Shown here: piece by piece, positions 1 through 7,538 of the stretch
How the letters are laid out: the number at the start of each line of letters is the position of its first letter
How positions within the stretch are numbered: position 1 is the stretch's first letter
Source of the DNA: DAIQNV01 sp038748775
GTDB lineage: Bacteria > Planctomycetota > Phycisphaerae > Phycisphaerales > UBA1924
DNA length: 64,000 nt
Assembly (NCBI GenBank): GCA_038748775.1
Contig: JBCDIT010000009.1
Coordinates: 62,001 to 126,000 of the forward strand
Direction of reading: 5' to 3'
The notes under the pieces: generated by a model
The model's database searches: none
The model's input: the letters and a program-made list of their open reading frames with translations, nothing else
What the model was told of the DNA's origin: nothing
Position numbers and translations under genes: made by a program

Positions 1-288
1 GCGTTCCAGGTGCCCAACACGCTTACCGGCGAGGGGAACATCTCGGTCGACCTGACCTTCGAGTCGATGGACGACTTCTCGCCAGCGGCCGTGGCTCGTA
101 AGGTCGACGGTCTCAAGGACCTGCTGCAGGCCCGTGAGCAGCTCGCGAACCTGCTCGCGTACATGGACGGCAAGGGCAATGCCGAAGAGCTCATCGCCAA
201 GGCGCTCAAGGACCCGACGCTGCTCCAGGCGGTGGCTTCAGGTGGCGGTGCTGACGGGGGCGACGCCCCCGCGGAAGGAGGCGAGTGA
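1..288 (+). CDS. tssB: Type VI secretion sheath protein TssB (C-terminal part, 5' end outside window)
   Basis: The reading frame is open from base 1 and stops at 286-288, so only the last 95 residues are present. They match the C-terminal half of TssB (VipA/ImpB), the small sheath subunit: the NISVDLTFESMDDFSP stretch, then PAAVARKV and a helical tail ending in a Gly/Ala/Glu-rich segment. TssB pairs with TssC to form the contractile cytoplasmic sheath that drives the Hcp tube outward. The stop codon lies three bases before the start of tssC, and the two are almost always adjacent and co-translated. The real start and the rest of the cluster (tssA, J, K, L, M, vgrG) would have to lie upstream of the window; none is visible here. 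Confidence 0.93.
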   Translation, partial: AFQVPNTLTGEGNISVDLTFESMDDFSPAAVARKVDGLKDLLQAREQLANLLAYMDGKGNAEELIAKALKDPTLLQAVASGGGADGGDAPAEGGE

Positions 289-291
289 TCC

Positions 292-1776
292 ATGGCTGAT
301 GCAAGCACCCTGGCGCAGGCCGCCGGCGAAAGCTTCCAGGAAGGCGAGTTCGCGTCGCTGCTGGAACAGAACTTCAAGCCCAAGTCCGACTCGCAGAAGG
401 ACGCGATCGAATCCGGCGTCCGCACGCTCGCGGAGCAGGCGTTGGCTTCGGCCAACTTGGTTTCCGACGATGCGGTCAAGTCGATCGAGGCGATGATCGC
501 CGAGCTCGATCGCAAGCTCAGCGAGCAGGTCAATCTCATCCTGCACAACGCCGACTTCCAGAGCATCGAAGGGACGTGGCGAGGGCTCCATCACCTCGTA
601 TCCAACACCGAGACCGACGAGACGCTCAAAATCCGCGTCCTGAATATCTCGAAGAAAGAGGTCGGAAAGACGCTCAAGAAGTTCAAGGGCGCCGCGTGGG
701 ACCAGTCCCCGCTCTTTAAGAAGATCTACGAGGAAGAGTTCGGCACGCCGGGCGGCGAGCCTTACGGATGCCTCATGGGTGACTTCTTCTTCGACCACTC
801 GCCGCCGGACGTCGAGATCCTTTCGGGCATGTCCCAGATCGCGGCCGCGGCCCACGCCCCGTTCATCACCGGCACGTCGCCGGCGGTCATGAACATGGAG
901 TCGTGGCAGGACCTGTCGAACCCCCGCGATCTCACGAAGATCTTCGGGACCGCTGAATACGCCTCGTGGCGCTCGCTCCGCGAATCGGAAGACTCTAAGT
1001 ACCTGGGCTTGTGCATGCCCCGCACGCTCGCCCGCTTGCCGTACGGCGCCAAGACCGCTCCGGTCGAAGAATTCGCCTTCGAGGAGGACACGGACGGATC
1101 GGATCACGGCAAGTACTCGTGGTCCAACGCCGCGTACTCGATGGCGGTCAACATCAACAAGGCGCACAAGTCGTACGGCTGGTGCTCGCGTATCCGCGGC
1201 GTCGAGTCGGGCGGCATGGTCGAGGGCCTACCGGTCCACACCTTCCCGACCGACGACGGCGGCGTCGACATGAAGTGCCCGACCGAGATCGCGATTACTG
1301 ATCGACGCGAGGCGGAGCTGGCCAAGAACGGCTTCATGCCTCTGAGCCACTGGAAGAACACCGACTTCGCGGTGTTCGTTGGGGCCCAGTCGCTGCACAA
1401 CCCGGCCGAGTTCGACGACCCCGATGCAACAGCAAACGCACAGCTCGGGGCCCGTTTGCCCTACCTGTTCTCGACATGCCGCTTCGCCCACTACCTGAAG
1501 TGTATCGTTCGGGATAAGGTTGGATCCTTCAAGGAGCGGGCGGATATGGAGCGGTGGCTCAACGGCTGGATCCAGCAGTACGTCGAGCCGGATCCCGCCA
1601 ACGCGTCCGAGGAGGCGAAGGCCCGCCGTCCGCTGGCCGCGGCGGAGGTCAACGTGCAAGAGGTCGAAGGCAACCCGGGGTACTACTCCAGCCAGTTCTA
1701 CCTCAGACCGCACTACCAGCTTGAGGGGTTGAGCGTGTCGCTCCGCCTCGTGAGCAAGCTGCCGTCCAACAAGTGA
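292..1776 (+). CDS. tssC: Type VI secretion contractile sheath large subunit TssC
   Basis: This 494-residue protein has the length and sequence character of TssC (VipB/EvpB/ImpC). Family features visible are RTLAEQAL near the N terminus, the segment ending in GTWRGLHHLV at about residue 90, the GDFFFDH region near 165, MPRTLARLPYG near 245, and the C-terminal YYSSQFYLRPHYQLEGL. It forms the outer and middle layers of the contractile sheath with TssB around the Hcp tube in the cytoplasm. The start follows a GGAGG-type ribosome site that overlaps the end of tssB, so the two subunits are probably translated in a fixed ratio. No truncation or missing segment is apparent. Confidence 0.97.
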   Translation: MADASTLAQAAGESFQEGEFASLLEQNFKPKSDSQKDAIESGVRTLAEQALASANLVSDDAVKSIEAMIAELDRKLSEQVNLILHNADFQSIEGTWRGLHHLVSNTETDETLKIRVLNISKKEVGKTLKKFKGAAWDQSPLFKKIYEEEFGTPGGEPYGCLMGDFFFDHSPPDVEILSGMSQIAAAAHAPFITGTSPAVMNMESWQDLSNPRDLTKIFGTAEYASWRSLRESEDSKYLGLCMPRTLARLPYGAKTAPVEEFAFEEDTDGSDHGKYSWSNAAYSMAVNINKAHKSYGWCSRIRGVESGGMVEGLPVHTFPTDDGGVDMKCPTEIAITDRREAELAKNGFMPLSHWKNTDFAVFVGAQSLHNPAEFDDPDATANAQLGARLPYLFSTCRFAHYLKCIVRDKVGSFKERADMERWLNGWIQQYVEPDPANASEEAKARRPLAAAEVNVQEVEGNPGYYSSQFYLRPHYQLEGLSVSLRLVSKLPSNK

Positions 1777-1947
1777 CAGCAAATCTGAATTCCGCGCACC
1801 AAGTCGCGTGACCGATCGGGGTTGTTTTCCGCTCCGTTGTCAACCAGCGACCCACAGGCGAGCACGGCAACGGAGCCGAGCGACGACCGGGGCGACAACC
1901 AATCGCGGGAGGGCCTTTGACCCCGCGGAAGCTCAGGAGGAACACAC

Positions 1948-2442
1948 ATGGCTTTCGACGGTTACCTGTTCATTGAAGGCATCAACGGCGACAGCACCGA
2001 CGACGCGCACGCCGAATGGATCGAGATCGACGGCTTCGAGCACGTCGTTCAGCAGGCCACCGGTGGCGGCGGCTCGGCCCAAGGCGGGCACGCCGGCGGT
2101 CGCGCCGACCACGGCGACTTCATCGTTCACAAGCGTCTCGACTCGTCCAGCCCGGCCCTGTTCTTGCACTGCTGCAAGGGCCAGTCGATCCCCGAGGTCG
2201 TGGTCGAGCTGTGCCGAGCGGTTGGCGACAAGACGACGTTCATGAAGTACACCTTCCAGAACGTCATCGTTTCGCAGGTCAACCCGAAGGGCGAAGCCCA
2301 GGGCGAGGACCTGATCCCGTCCGAGTTGATCGGCTTCCGCTACTCGAACGTCATGCTCGAGTACACCCCGACCGGCACCGACGGCAGCACCAGCGCCTCG
2401 ATCCAGGCCGGCTGGAGCACCCAGACGAACACCCCGCTCTAA
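1948..2442 (+). CDS. hcp: Type VI secretion tube protein Hcp
   Basis: This 164-residue protein belongs to the Hcp (DUF796) family, whose hexameric rings stack into the secreted tube inside the TssBC sheath. It begins MAFDGYLFIEGINGDS, the typical opening strand, and ends with the usual LEYTPTGTDGS region. A Gly-rich insert (about residues 36-52) lies where Hcp proteins have a variable extended loop. The ATG follows a strong AGGAGG site. It is separated from tssC by 171 bases, room for its own promoter, as expected for a subunit needed in excess. A hairpin at 2504-2531 follows it. Identification is secure at family level; which effectors it carries is not visible. Confidence 0.93.
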   Translation: MAFDGYLFIEGINGDSTDDAHAEWIEIDGFEHVVQQATGGGGSAQGGHAGGRADHGDFIVHKRLDSSSPALFLHCCKGQSIPEVVVELCRAVGDKTTFMKYTFQNVIVSQVNPKGEAQGEDLIPSELIGFRYSNVMLEYTPTGTDGSTSASIQAGWSTQTNTPL

Positions 2443-2503
2443 TCGTTCCTCCGACGGGGCGACCGCGCCCCGGGCCGTTTGAAGCCTGAACAGATGTTCT
2501 TCC

Positions 2504-2531
2504 GGTCAGGGCGGCGCGAGCCGCCCTGGCC
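2504..2531 (+). promoter_or_regulatory. Intercistronic hairpin with GCGA tetraloop between the two hcp genes
   Basis: Twelve bases (2504-2515) pair with 2520-2531 around a GCGA loop; only one pair is a T-G wobble. A GNRA-type loop on a 12-bp GC stem is very stable. There is only a short CTTT after it, so it may be a partial terminator, or a 3' stabiliser that keeps the first hcp message abundant relative to the genes downstream. Confidence 0.6.
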
Positions 2532-2551
2532 GCTTTCCCGGAGGCGAGGCT

Positions 2552-3055
2552 TTGTCCGACTGTTGGGTTCAATTCAGCCGGATCGAAGGCGACTCGTCCG
2601 ACCAGGGGCACGAGCAGTGGTGCGACGCGCTCGGCTTCAGCAAGCAAATCGAGCGGGGCCAGCGAGGCGGGGTGCGCCCCGACGGGCGAGGCGAGGCGGG
2701 CGCCGCGTCGCACAGCGGGATCGTCATCCGCAAACTCATCGACACCGCGTCGCCGCAGATCATCAGCCATTGCTGCCACGGCGCTTTCCTCGACGAAGTC
2801 CGCGTCGATCTGATCATGCACCCGCCGAGCGATGTCAACCGTCTGCTCGCACGGTACCAGTACAATTCGGTCGTTATCGCGAAGTACGACCTCGAGGCCG
2901 ACGCGAGCCTCCCCGGGTCGAACGCGATGATTGAGAACGTCACCATGCGATACCGAGAGATGACCGTGTCGGTCGAACGGATCGACGCGGAGGGCAACAC
3001 CGTCGGCGCGTGGACCGAAATGGCGTGGAGTGTCCCGGAAAACCGGGCGAGGTGA
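2552..3055 (+). CDS. Second Hcp-type protein of the type VI cluster
   Basis: This 167-residue protein is a diverged Hcp paralogue. It starts at TTG, giving MSDCWVQFSRIEGDSSDQGHEQW, which aligns with the start of the first Hcp (GYLFIEGINGDSTDDAHAEW). It keeps the SGIVIRKLIDTASP stretch that matches GDFIVHKRLDSSSP, and the SHCCHGAF that matches LHCCKGQS. The TTG start is supported by a GGAGGCGAGGC run just upstream and by the alignment; no ATG precedes the conserved region. It differs strongly in surface residues, so it could be a second tube protein, a capping ring, or one specialised for particular cargo. It lies 109 bases after the first hcp. Confidence 0.82.
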   Translation: MSDCWVQFSRIEGDSSDQGHEQWCDALGFSKQIERGQRGGVRPDGRGEAGAASHSGIVIRKLIDTASPQIISHCCHGAFLDEVRVDLIMHPPSDVNRLLARYQYNSVVIAKYDLEADASLPGSNAMIENVTMRYREMTVSVERIDAEGNTVGAWTEMAWSVPENRAR

Positions 3056-3155
3056 CGATCGCGCTCGTAACCGCGAGGCTCGGCCCAAAGGCCCGGCCAG
3101 CGATTCCCGGCCCGCTCGGGGCCTTACAACGCAAGCGCCGCACCGAGGCGGGGGG

Positions 3156-4010
3156 ATGCTGACGGTGAAACCCGAAGAACTCGTCAAAGCTGGTCGGCTC
3201 GATGATGCGCTCGTCGCGTTGCAAGATCAGATCCGCGATGCCCCGGCCCGTGCCGATCTGCGCGTGTTCCTGTTTCAGTTGCTCGCCATCATCGGGCGAT
3301 GGGATCGGGCCCTCACCCAACTGAACGTCGCCGCCGAGCTCGACTCGCAGAACCTGCTCATGGCGCAGGTCTGCCGCGCGGCCCTGCAGTGCGAGGCGCT
3401 TCGAACGCAGGTGTTCGAAGGAAAGAGGACGCCCCTGGTCTTGGGCGAACCCCAGCCTTGGGTCGGGAAGCTCGTCGAGGCCCTGCGTCTCCGCTCAGAG
3501 GGCCACCACGACCACGCCGACACGCTCCGCGACGAGGCCTTCGAGGAGGCGCCGGCGTCGCCCGGGTTCGTCGACCGGCAGCCGTTCGAGTGGCTCGCGG
3601 ATCTCGACGACCGCATGGGCCCGGTGTTCGAGGCGATCGTCGAGGGGCGGTACTACTGGATCCCGATCGCCAACGTCGCCTCGATCGATATCGACCCACC
3701 GACGGATCTGCGCGATGCGGTCTGGTCGCCCGTTCGCTTCACCTGGACGAACGGCGGCGACGCGATCGCGTTGATGCCGGCGCGGTACCCTGGCACCGAG
3801 CTGTCTGAGGATCACGCATTGCGCATGGCCAGGAAGACCGAGTTCGTTGATCGCGAGGGCGTCGAACGCCCCGAGGGGCAGCGTATGTGGGCGACGCCCG
3901 AAGAAGAACGCCCGATGCTCGCCACGCGGCGCATCGTCTTCGGTCCGGAATGGACCGAGGCGGCTATGCCCGACGACGCGGGCGCCGAAAGCGATGGCGC
4001 CGATGGCTGA
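3156..4010 (+). CDS. tagJ: Type VI secretion accessory protein TagJ/ImpE family
   Basis: This 284-residue protein matches the ImpE/TagJ family. The N-terminal third is TPR-like (LDDALVALQDQIRDAPARADLRVFLFQLL), and the C-terminal part holds the family's RYYWIPIANVASIDIDPPTDLRD segment, about residues 165-190. TagJ binds the TssB sheath subunit and is linked to sheath recycling by ClpV in some type VI subtypes. I chose the ATG at 3156, preceded by a GGGGG run, over an upstream in-frame ATG at 3030 because the added 42 residues are Arg-rich and overlap the preceding gene. Its stop overlaps the start of tssE (ATGGCTGA), which indicates coupled translation. Confidence 0.85.
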   Translation: MLTVKPEELVKAGRLDDALVALQDQIRDAPARADLRVFLFQLLAIIGRWDRALTQLNVAAELDSQNLLMAQVCRAALQCEALRTQVFEGKRTPLVLGEPQPWVGKLVEALRLRSEGHHDHADTLRDEAFEEAPASPGFVDRQPFEWLADLDDRMGPVFEAIVEGRYYWIPIANVASIDIDPPTDLRDAVWSPVRFTWTNGGDAIALMPARYPGTELSEDHALRMARKTEFVDREGVERPEGQRMWATPEEERPMLATRRIVFGPEWTEAAMPDDAGAESDGADG

Positions 4011-4509
4011 CCTCACGCCGACCGATCGCCTCCAGCCCTGCTTGCTCGATCGCTTGACCGACAGCGACCCATCGTCGAAACGCGAGAGCCGCGATCGTCG
4101 GGTCTTCGGGCTCCAACAGGTGCGCGAGGCGGTCCTCCGCGATCTCTCGTGGTTGCTCAACACGGCGACTCGTTTCTCGCCCGGCGACATGCCCGACGCT
4201 CCGAACGTGCTGTCGTCGGTCTTGAACTACGGGGTCCACGACCGGTGCGGGGCCACCGCATCGGGACTCGACCTCCGCGACCTCGAGCGAACGGTCCGCG
4301 ACGCGATTTTCCGGTTCGAGCCTCGGATCATCCAAGAGAGCGTGCGGATCAGCGCAAAGGCCCATCGTGACGACGCGGCCGGAAACGGGATCAGCATCGA
4401 GATCGCCGGCGACCTCTGGGCGCAGCCGGTGCCCGAGCCGCTGTACGTGCGGACCGAACTCGATCTCGAGACCGGTGGGTACACCGTAGAAGAGGGACGC
4501 CCCAGGTAA
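4003..4509 (+). CDS. tssE: Type VI baseplate protein TssE (gp25-like)
   Basis: This 168-residue protein is a gp25-like baseplate wedge subunit. After an N-terminal DRLQPCLLDRLTD segment comes the conserved LQQVREAVLRDLSWLLNT stretch (about residues 35-52), then SSVLNYG and a LERTVRDAIFRFEPRI segment, and the domain closes with EIAGDLWAQPVPEPLYVRTELDLE. TssE joins TssF and TssG in the cytoplasmic baseplate from which the sheath is assembled. The start at 4003 overlaps the tagJ stop; an ATG three codons earlier (3994) is the alternative. It is followed 18 bases later by tssF. Confidence 0.93.
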   Translation: MADLTPTDRLQPCLLDRLTDSDPSSKRESRDRRVFGLQQVREAVLRDLSWLLNTATRFSPGDMPDAPNVLSSVLNYGVHDRCGATASGLDLRDLERTVRDAIFRFEPRIIQESVRISAKAHRDDAAGNGISIEIAGDLWAQPVPEPLYVRTELDLETGGYTVEEGRPR

Positions 4510-4527
4510 GGCGCGAACGGGGAACGC

Positions 4528-6456
4528 ATGGACCGCAGGCTTGTCCGCTACTACGAACGCGAACTCCGCTATATCCGCGAAACCGCGGGGGAGTTCGCAC
4601 GCGACTACCCAAAGATCGCAGGTCGGCTCGCCCTCGACGACTTCGAGTGCGCCGATCCGTACGTCGAGCGTCTGCTCGAGGGATTCGCGTTCCTCACGGC
4701 CCGGGTCCAGCTCAAGCTCGACGCAGAGTTTCCGAGATTTACGAGGCACCTGCTCGACTCGGTGTACCCCCAGTTGCTCTGTCCGGTGCCCTCCATGTGC
4801 GTGGTCACGATGTCGCCCGACCTCGATGACCCGGGCCTCGCCGAAGGGCCGACCGTCGCCAGGGACAGCGCACTGCGCAGCAACATCGGGCGCACAGAGC
4901 AGACCGCGTGCGAGTACCGCACGGCGCACGCGACCCGCCTTTGGCCGATCGAGGTCGTTGACGCGAGCTACCACGACCGCGATCTCGGCTCGCTCGACCT
5001 GCCGGCCAGTTCACGACCGGCCGCGGCGATCAGGATCAGTCTCCGCGTCACCGCGGGGTTAGAGGCATCGGTGCTCCCGATCGATGAACTGCCGTTCTTC
5101 CTTCGCGGTGCCGGCGACATCCCGGTCCGGGTCTACGAGCAGATCTTCGGTCACGCGACGCAGATCTTGATCCGAGCCCCCCGAGAGCCCGGTGAGCCGC
5201 CGTCACAGCCGTCGGTTCTGCGAGCGGCGGATCACCTCCGCCAGCCGGGGTTCGGGAACGACGAAGCGCTCCTTCCGGTGACCGCGAGAGGCTTCGAGGC
5301 GTACCGAAACGTCCAGGAGTACTTCGCGTTCCACGAGCGATTCTGCTTCGTCGAGTTCACCGATATCCGTGAGTCGTTCAACCGCGTCCGAGGAAACAGG
5401 GTCGAGATCATCGTCCTCCTCGATGAGCCGGACGTCGAACTCGAGACGACACTCGAGAAATCGACCTTCGTCCCGCATTGCACGCCGGCGATCAACCTGT
5501 TCCCGAAGCGAGCCGATCGCGTCCAGGTCTCAGACCGCACGCACGAGTTTCACGTCGTTCCCGATCGCACCCGCCCGCTCGACTTCGAGGTGTACGACGT
5601 CGTCGAGGTGACCGGGTATGGGTCGAAGGCCGACGATGAAAGGCTGTTCCGTCCGTTCTATCAGGCACGCTCCGACGACGCGGAAACCGGCGAAGGTCAG
5701 GCGTTCTTCAGTGTGACACGCGAGCCGCGCCAACTCGGCGAACGCGAGCGCCGCGTAGGCCGGCGATCGAGCTATGCAGGGAGCGAGGCGTTCATCTCGC
5801 TCGTCGATACCGATCAAGCGCCGTTTTCGACCGGTCTGAGGCAACTCGCGGTCTCGACGAGGTGCACAAACCGCGACCTTCCCCTGCGTATGCCCGTCGG
5901 GCAGGGCCGGACCGACTTCACGATCGAGTCTGGGGCATCGCTCGAGTCGATCCGAGTGGTCGCAGGGCCGACGCCGCCCCGCGCCAGCCCGGCCGATGGC
6001 GACGCGTTGTGGAGACTCATCAGCCACCTAAGCCTCAACTATCTCTCCCTCATCGATGCCGAAGAACCGCTGGGTGCTCCGAGTTCCGCGACGCGTGAAG
6101 GGGGCCAGGCCCGGGGCGCCGGCGCGATGCGCGACATGCTGGGCCTCTACGCCGACGCCACCGATCCGATCGCGAGGAAGCAGATCGATGGCCTGCGGAG
6201 CGTCCGCGCCACGCCCGTCTCCCGCCGCGTCCCGGTCAGAGGACCTGTGACGTTCGCGAGGGGGCTCGAGGTCGCCTTCGAGTTCGAAGAGGGGTACTTC
6301 GAGGGGGTCGGGTGCTTCTTGCTCGGCGCCATTCTCGAGCGATTCTGTGCCAAGTACGTCTCGCTCAACTCGTTTACCGAGACCGTTGTCCGCACCCGTG
6401 AGCGAGGGGAGATCATGCGATGGCCAACCCGGATCGGTCGGCGTCACTTGCTCTGA
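4528..6456 (+). CDS. tssF: Type VI baseplate protein TssF
   Basis: This 642-residue protein is TssF (VasA/ImpG). It opens with the diagnostic YYERELRYIRETAGEFARDYP, then GRLALDDFECADPYVERLLEGFAFL, and ends with GCFLLGAILERFCAKYVSLNSF, which is the family's C-terminal signature. TssF is the main wedge component of the baseplate and contacts TssG, TssE and TssK. Length is close to the usual 590-640 residues. The start ATG lies 18 bases after tssE, with a GGGGAA site. The 3' end overlaps tssG by 37 bases, so the two wedge partners are translationally coupled. Confidence 0.96.
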   Translation: MDRRLVRYYERELRYIRETAGEFARDYPKIAGRLALDDFECADPYVERLLEGFAFLTARVQLKLDAEFPRFTRHLLDSVYPQLLCPVPSMCVVTMSPDLDDPGLAEGPTVARDSALRSNIGRTEQTACEYRTAHATRLWPIEVVDASYHDRDLGSLDLPASSRPAAAIRISLRVTAGLEASVLPIDELPFFLRGAGDIPVRVYEQIFGHATQILIRAPREPGEPPSQPSVLRAADHLRQPGFGNDEALLPVTARGFEAYRNVQEYFAFHERFCFVEFTDIRESFNRVRGNRVEIIVLLDEPDVELETTLEKSTFVPHCTPAINLFPKRADRVQVSDRTHEFHVVPDRTRPLDFEVYDVVEVTGYGSKADDERLFRPFYQARSDDAETGEGQAFFSVTREPRQLGERERRVGRRSSYAGSEAFISLVDTDQAPFSTGLRQLAVSTRCTNRDLPLRMPVGQGRTDFTIESGASLESIRVVAGPTPPRASPADGDALWRLISHLSLNYLSLIDAEEPLGAPSSATREGGQARGAGAMRDMLGLYADATDPIARKQIDGLRSVRATPVSRRVPVRGPVTFARGLEVAFEFEEGYFEGVGCFLLGAILERFCAKYVSLNSFTETVVRTRERGEIMRWPTRIGRRHLL

Positions 6457-7493
6457 CGCTCCGGCTGCTCGAGCGGCCGTTTGCTTTCGATTTCTTCCAA
6501 CTCGCGAGGCGGGTCGATGCCGCGATGGGCAAAGACGCCCCGGGGCTCGGTGCCTCCTCCCGCCCGAGCCAGGATCCGGTTCGCTTCGGCCAGGCGCCCG
6601 AGATGCGCTTCGAGCCCTCCTCGGTGCAAGGATTCGAGCCCGGCGGCGGCGGCAGGCCGCCGAGGGTGCAAACCACGTTTCTCGGGTTGCTCGGCGCCAA
6701 CGGCGCCCTCCCGCTGCACGTCACCGAGTACGCCCGCGATCGAGAGCGCGACGCAAAAGACCAAACCGTCCGCCGCTTTCTCGACATCTTTCACCATCGC
6801 GCCATCAGCGTGTTCTATCGTGCCTGGGCGGTCAACAGGCCTGCGGTGCACCGCGATCGCGTCGCGAGCCGAGGCGAGTCCGCCGATCGGTATGGCTTCT
6901 ACGTCGGCAGTCTCGCCGGCCTCGGGAACGAGAGTGTCCGAGAGCGCGACGCCGTGCCCGACCACGCCAAGTGGCACTTCGCCGGTCGTCTCGCGAACCA
7001 GACACACCCTCCCGAATCAATCGAGGCGATCGTCGAAGACGACTTCGGCGTGCCGTGCCGCGTCGAGGAGTTTGTCGGGACGTGGATGGATCTGCCCGAC
7101 GACGCCAGGTGCCGGCTGGGCACCAACCCGGTGAGCTCGCAGCTCGGCGTGAGCGCGATCGCCGGTGAGCGATACTGGGACTGCCAGCAGAAGTTCCGGA
7201 TTCGTCTTGGGCCGATGCGGCGGGACGACTACGAGCGTTTCCTGCCCGGCGCCGACGGGTTCAGCCGCTTGGCGGGTTGGATCCGCCAGCACGTCGGTTT
7301 CGAGCTCGTGTGGGAAGCCAATCTCGTTCTCGATCGGGCGGACGCGACCGGCACCCGCCTCGGGACACCCGCCAAAGGGCTCGGGCCGCGTCTGGGCTGG
7401 ACGTCGTGGCTGATGAGTTCGCCCTTGCCCGAAGACCCTGATCAACTGACACTGCGAGGGCCCGAGAAGCCCGACCCGTCTCGCCATCTCTAG
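6420..7493 (+). CDS. tssG: Type VI baseplate protein TssG
   Basis: This 357-residue protein is TssG (VasB/ImpH). Diagnostic pieces are the N-terminal RPFAFDFFQLARRVDAA, then the FLGLLGANGALPLHVTEYA segment (about residues 80-105), the RFLDIFHHRAISVFYRAWA segment at about 120-138, and a C-terminal LGWTSWLM. It pairs with TssF in the baseplate wedge. The ATG lies 37 bases inside the end of tssF, and the overlap is typical of this gene pair. The C terminus is short after the TSWLM motif. No frame damage is evident. Confidence 0.95.
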   Translation: MANPDRSASLALTLRLLERPFAFDFFQLARRVDAAMGKDAPGLGASSRPSQDPVRFGQAPEMRFEPSSVQGFEPGGGGRPPRVQTTFLGLLGANGALPLHVTEYARDRERDAKDQTVRRFLDIFHHRAISVFYRAWAVNRPAVHRDRVASRGESADRYGFYVGSLAGLGNESVRERDAVPDHAKWHFAGRLANQTHPPESIEAIVEDDFGVPCRVEEFVGTWMDLPDDARCRLGTNPVSSQLGVSAIAGERYWDCQQKFRIRLGPMRRDDYERFLPGADGFSRLAGWIRQHVGFELVWEANLVLDRADATGTRLGTPAKGLGPRLGWTSWLMSSPLPEDPDQLTLRGPEKPDPSRHL

Positions 7494-7538
7494 CGAGACG
7501 ACATCGAGGCCCGACCGGCTCGGGCGAAGGAGACCGTC

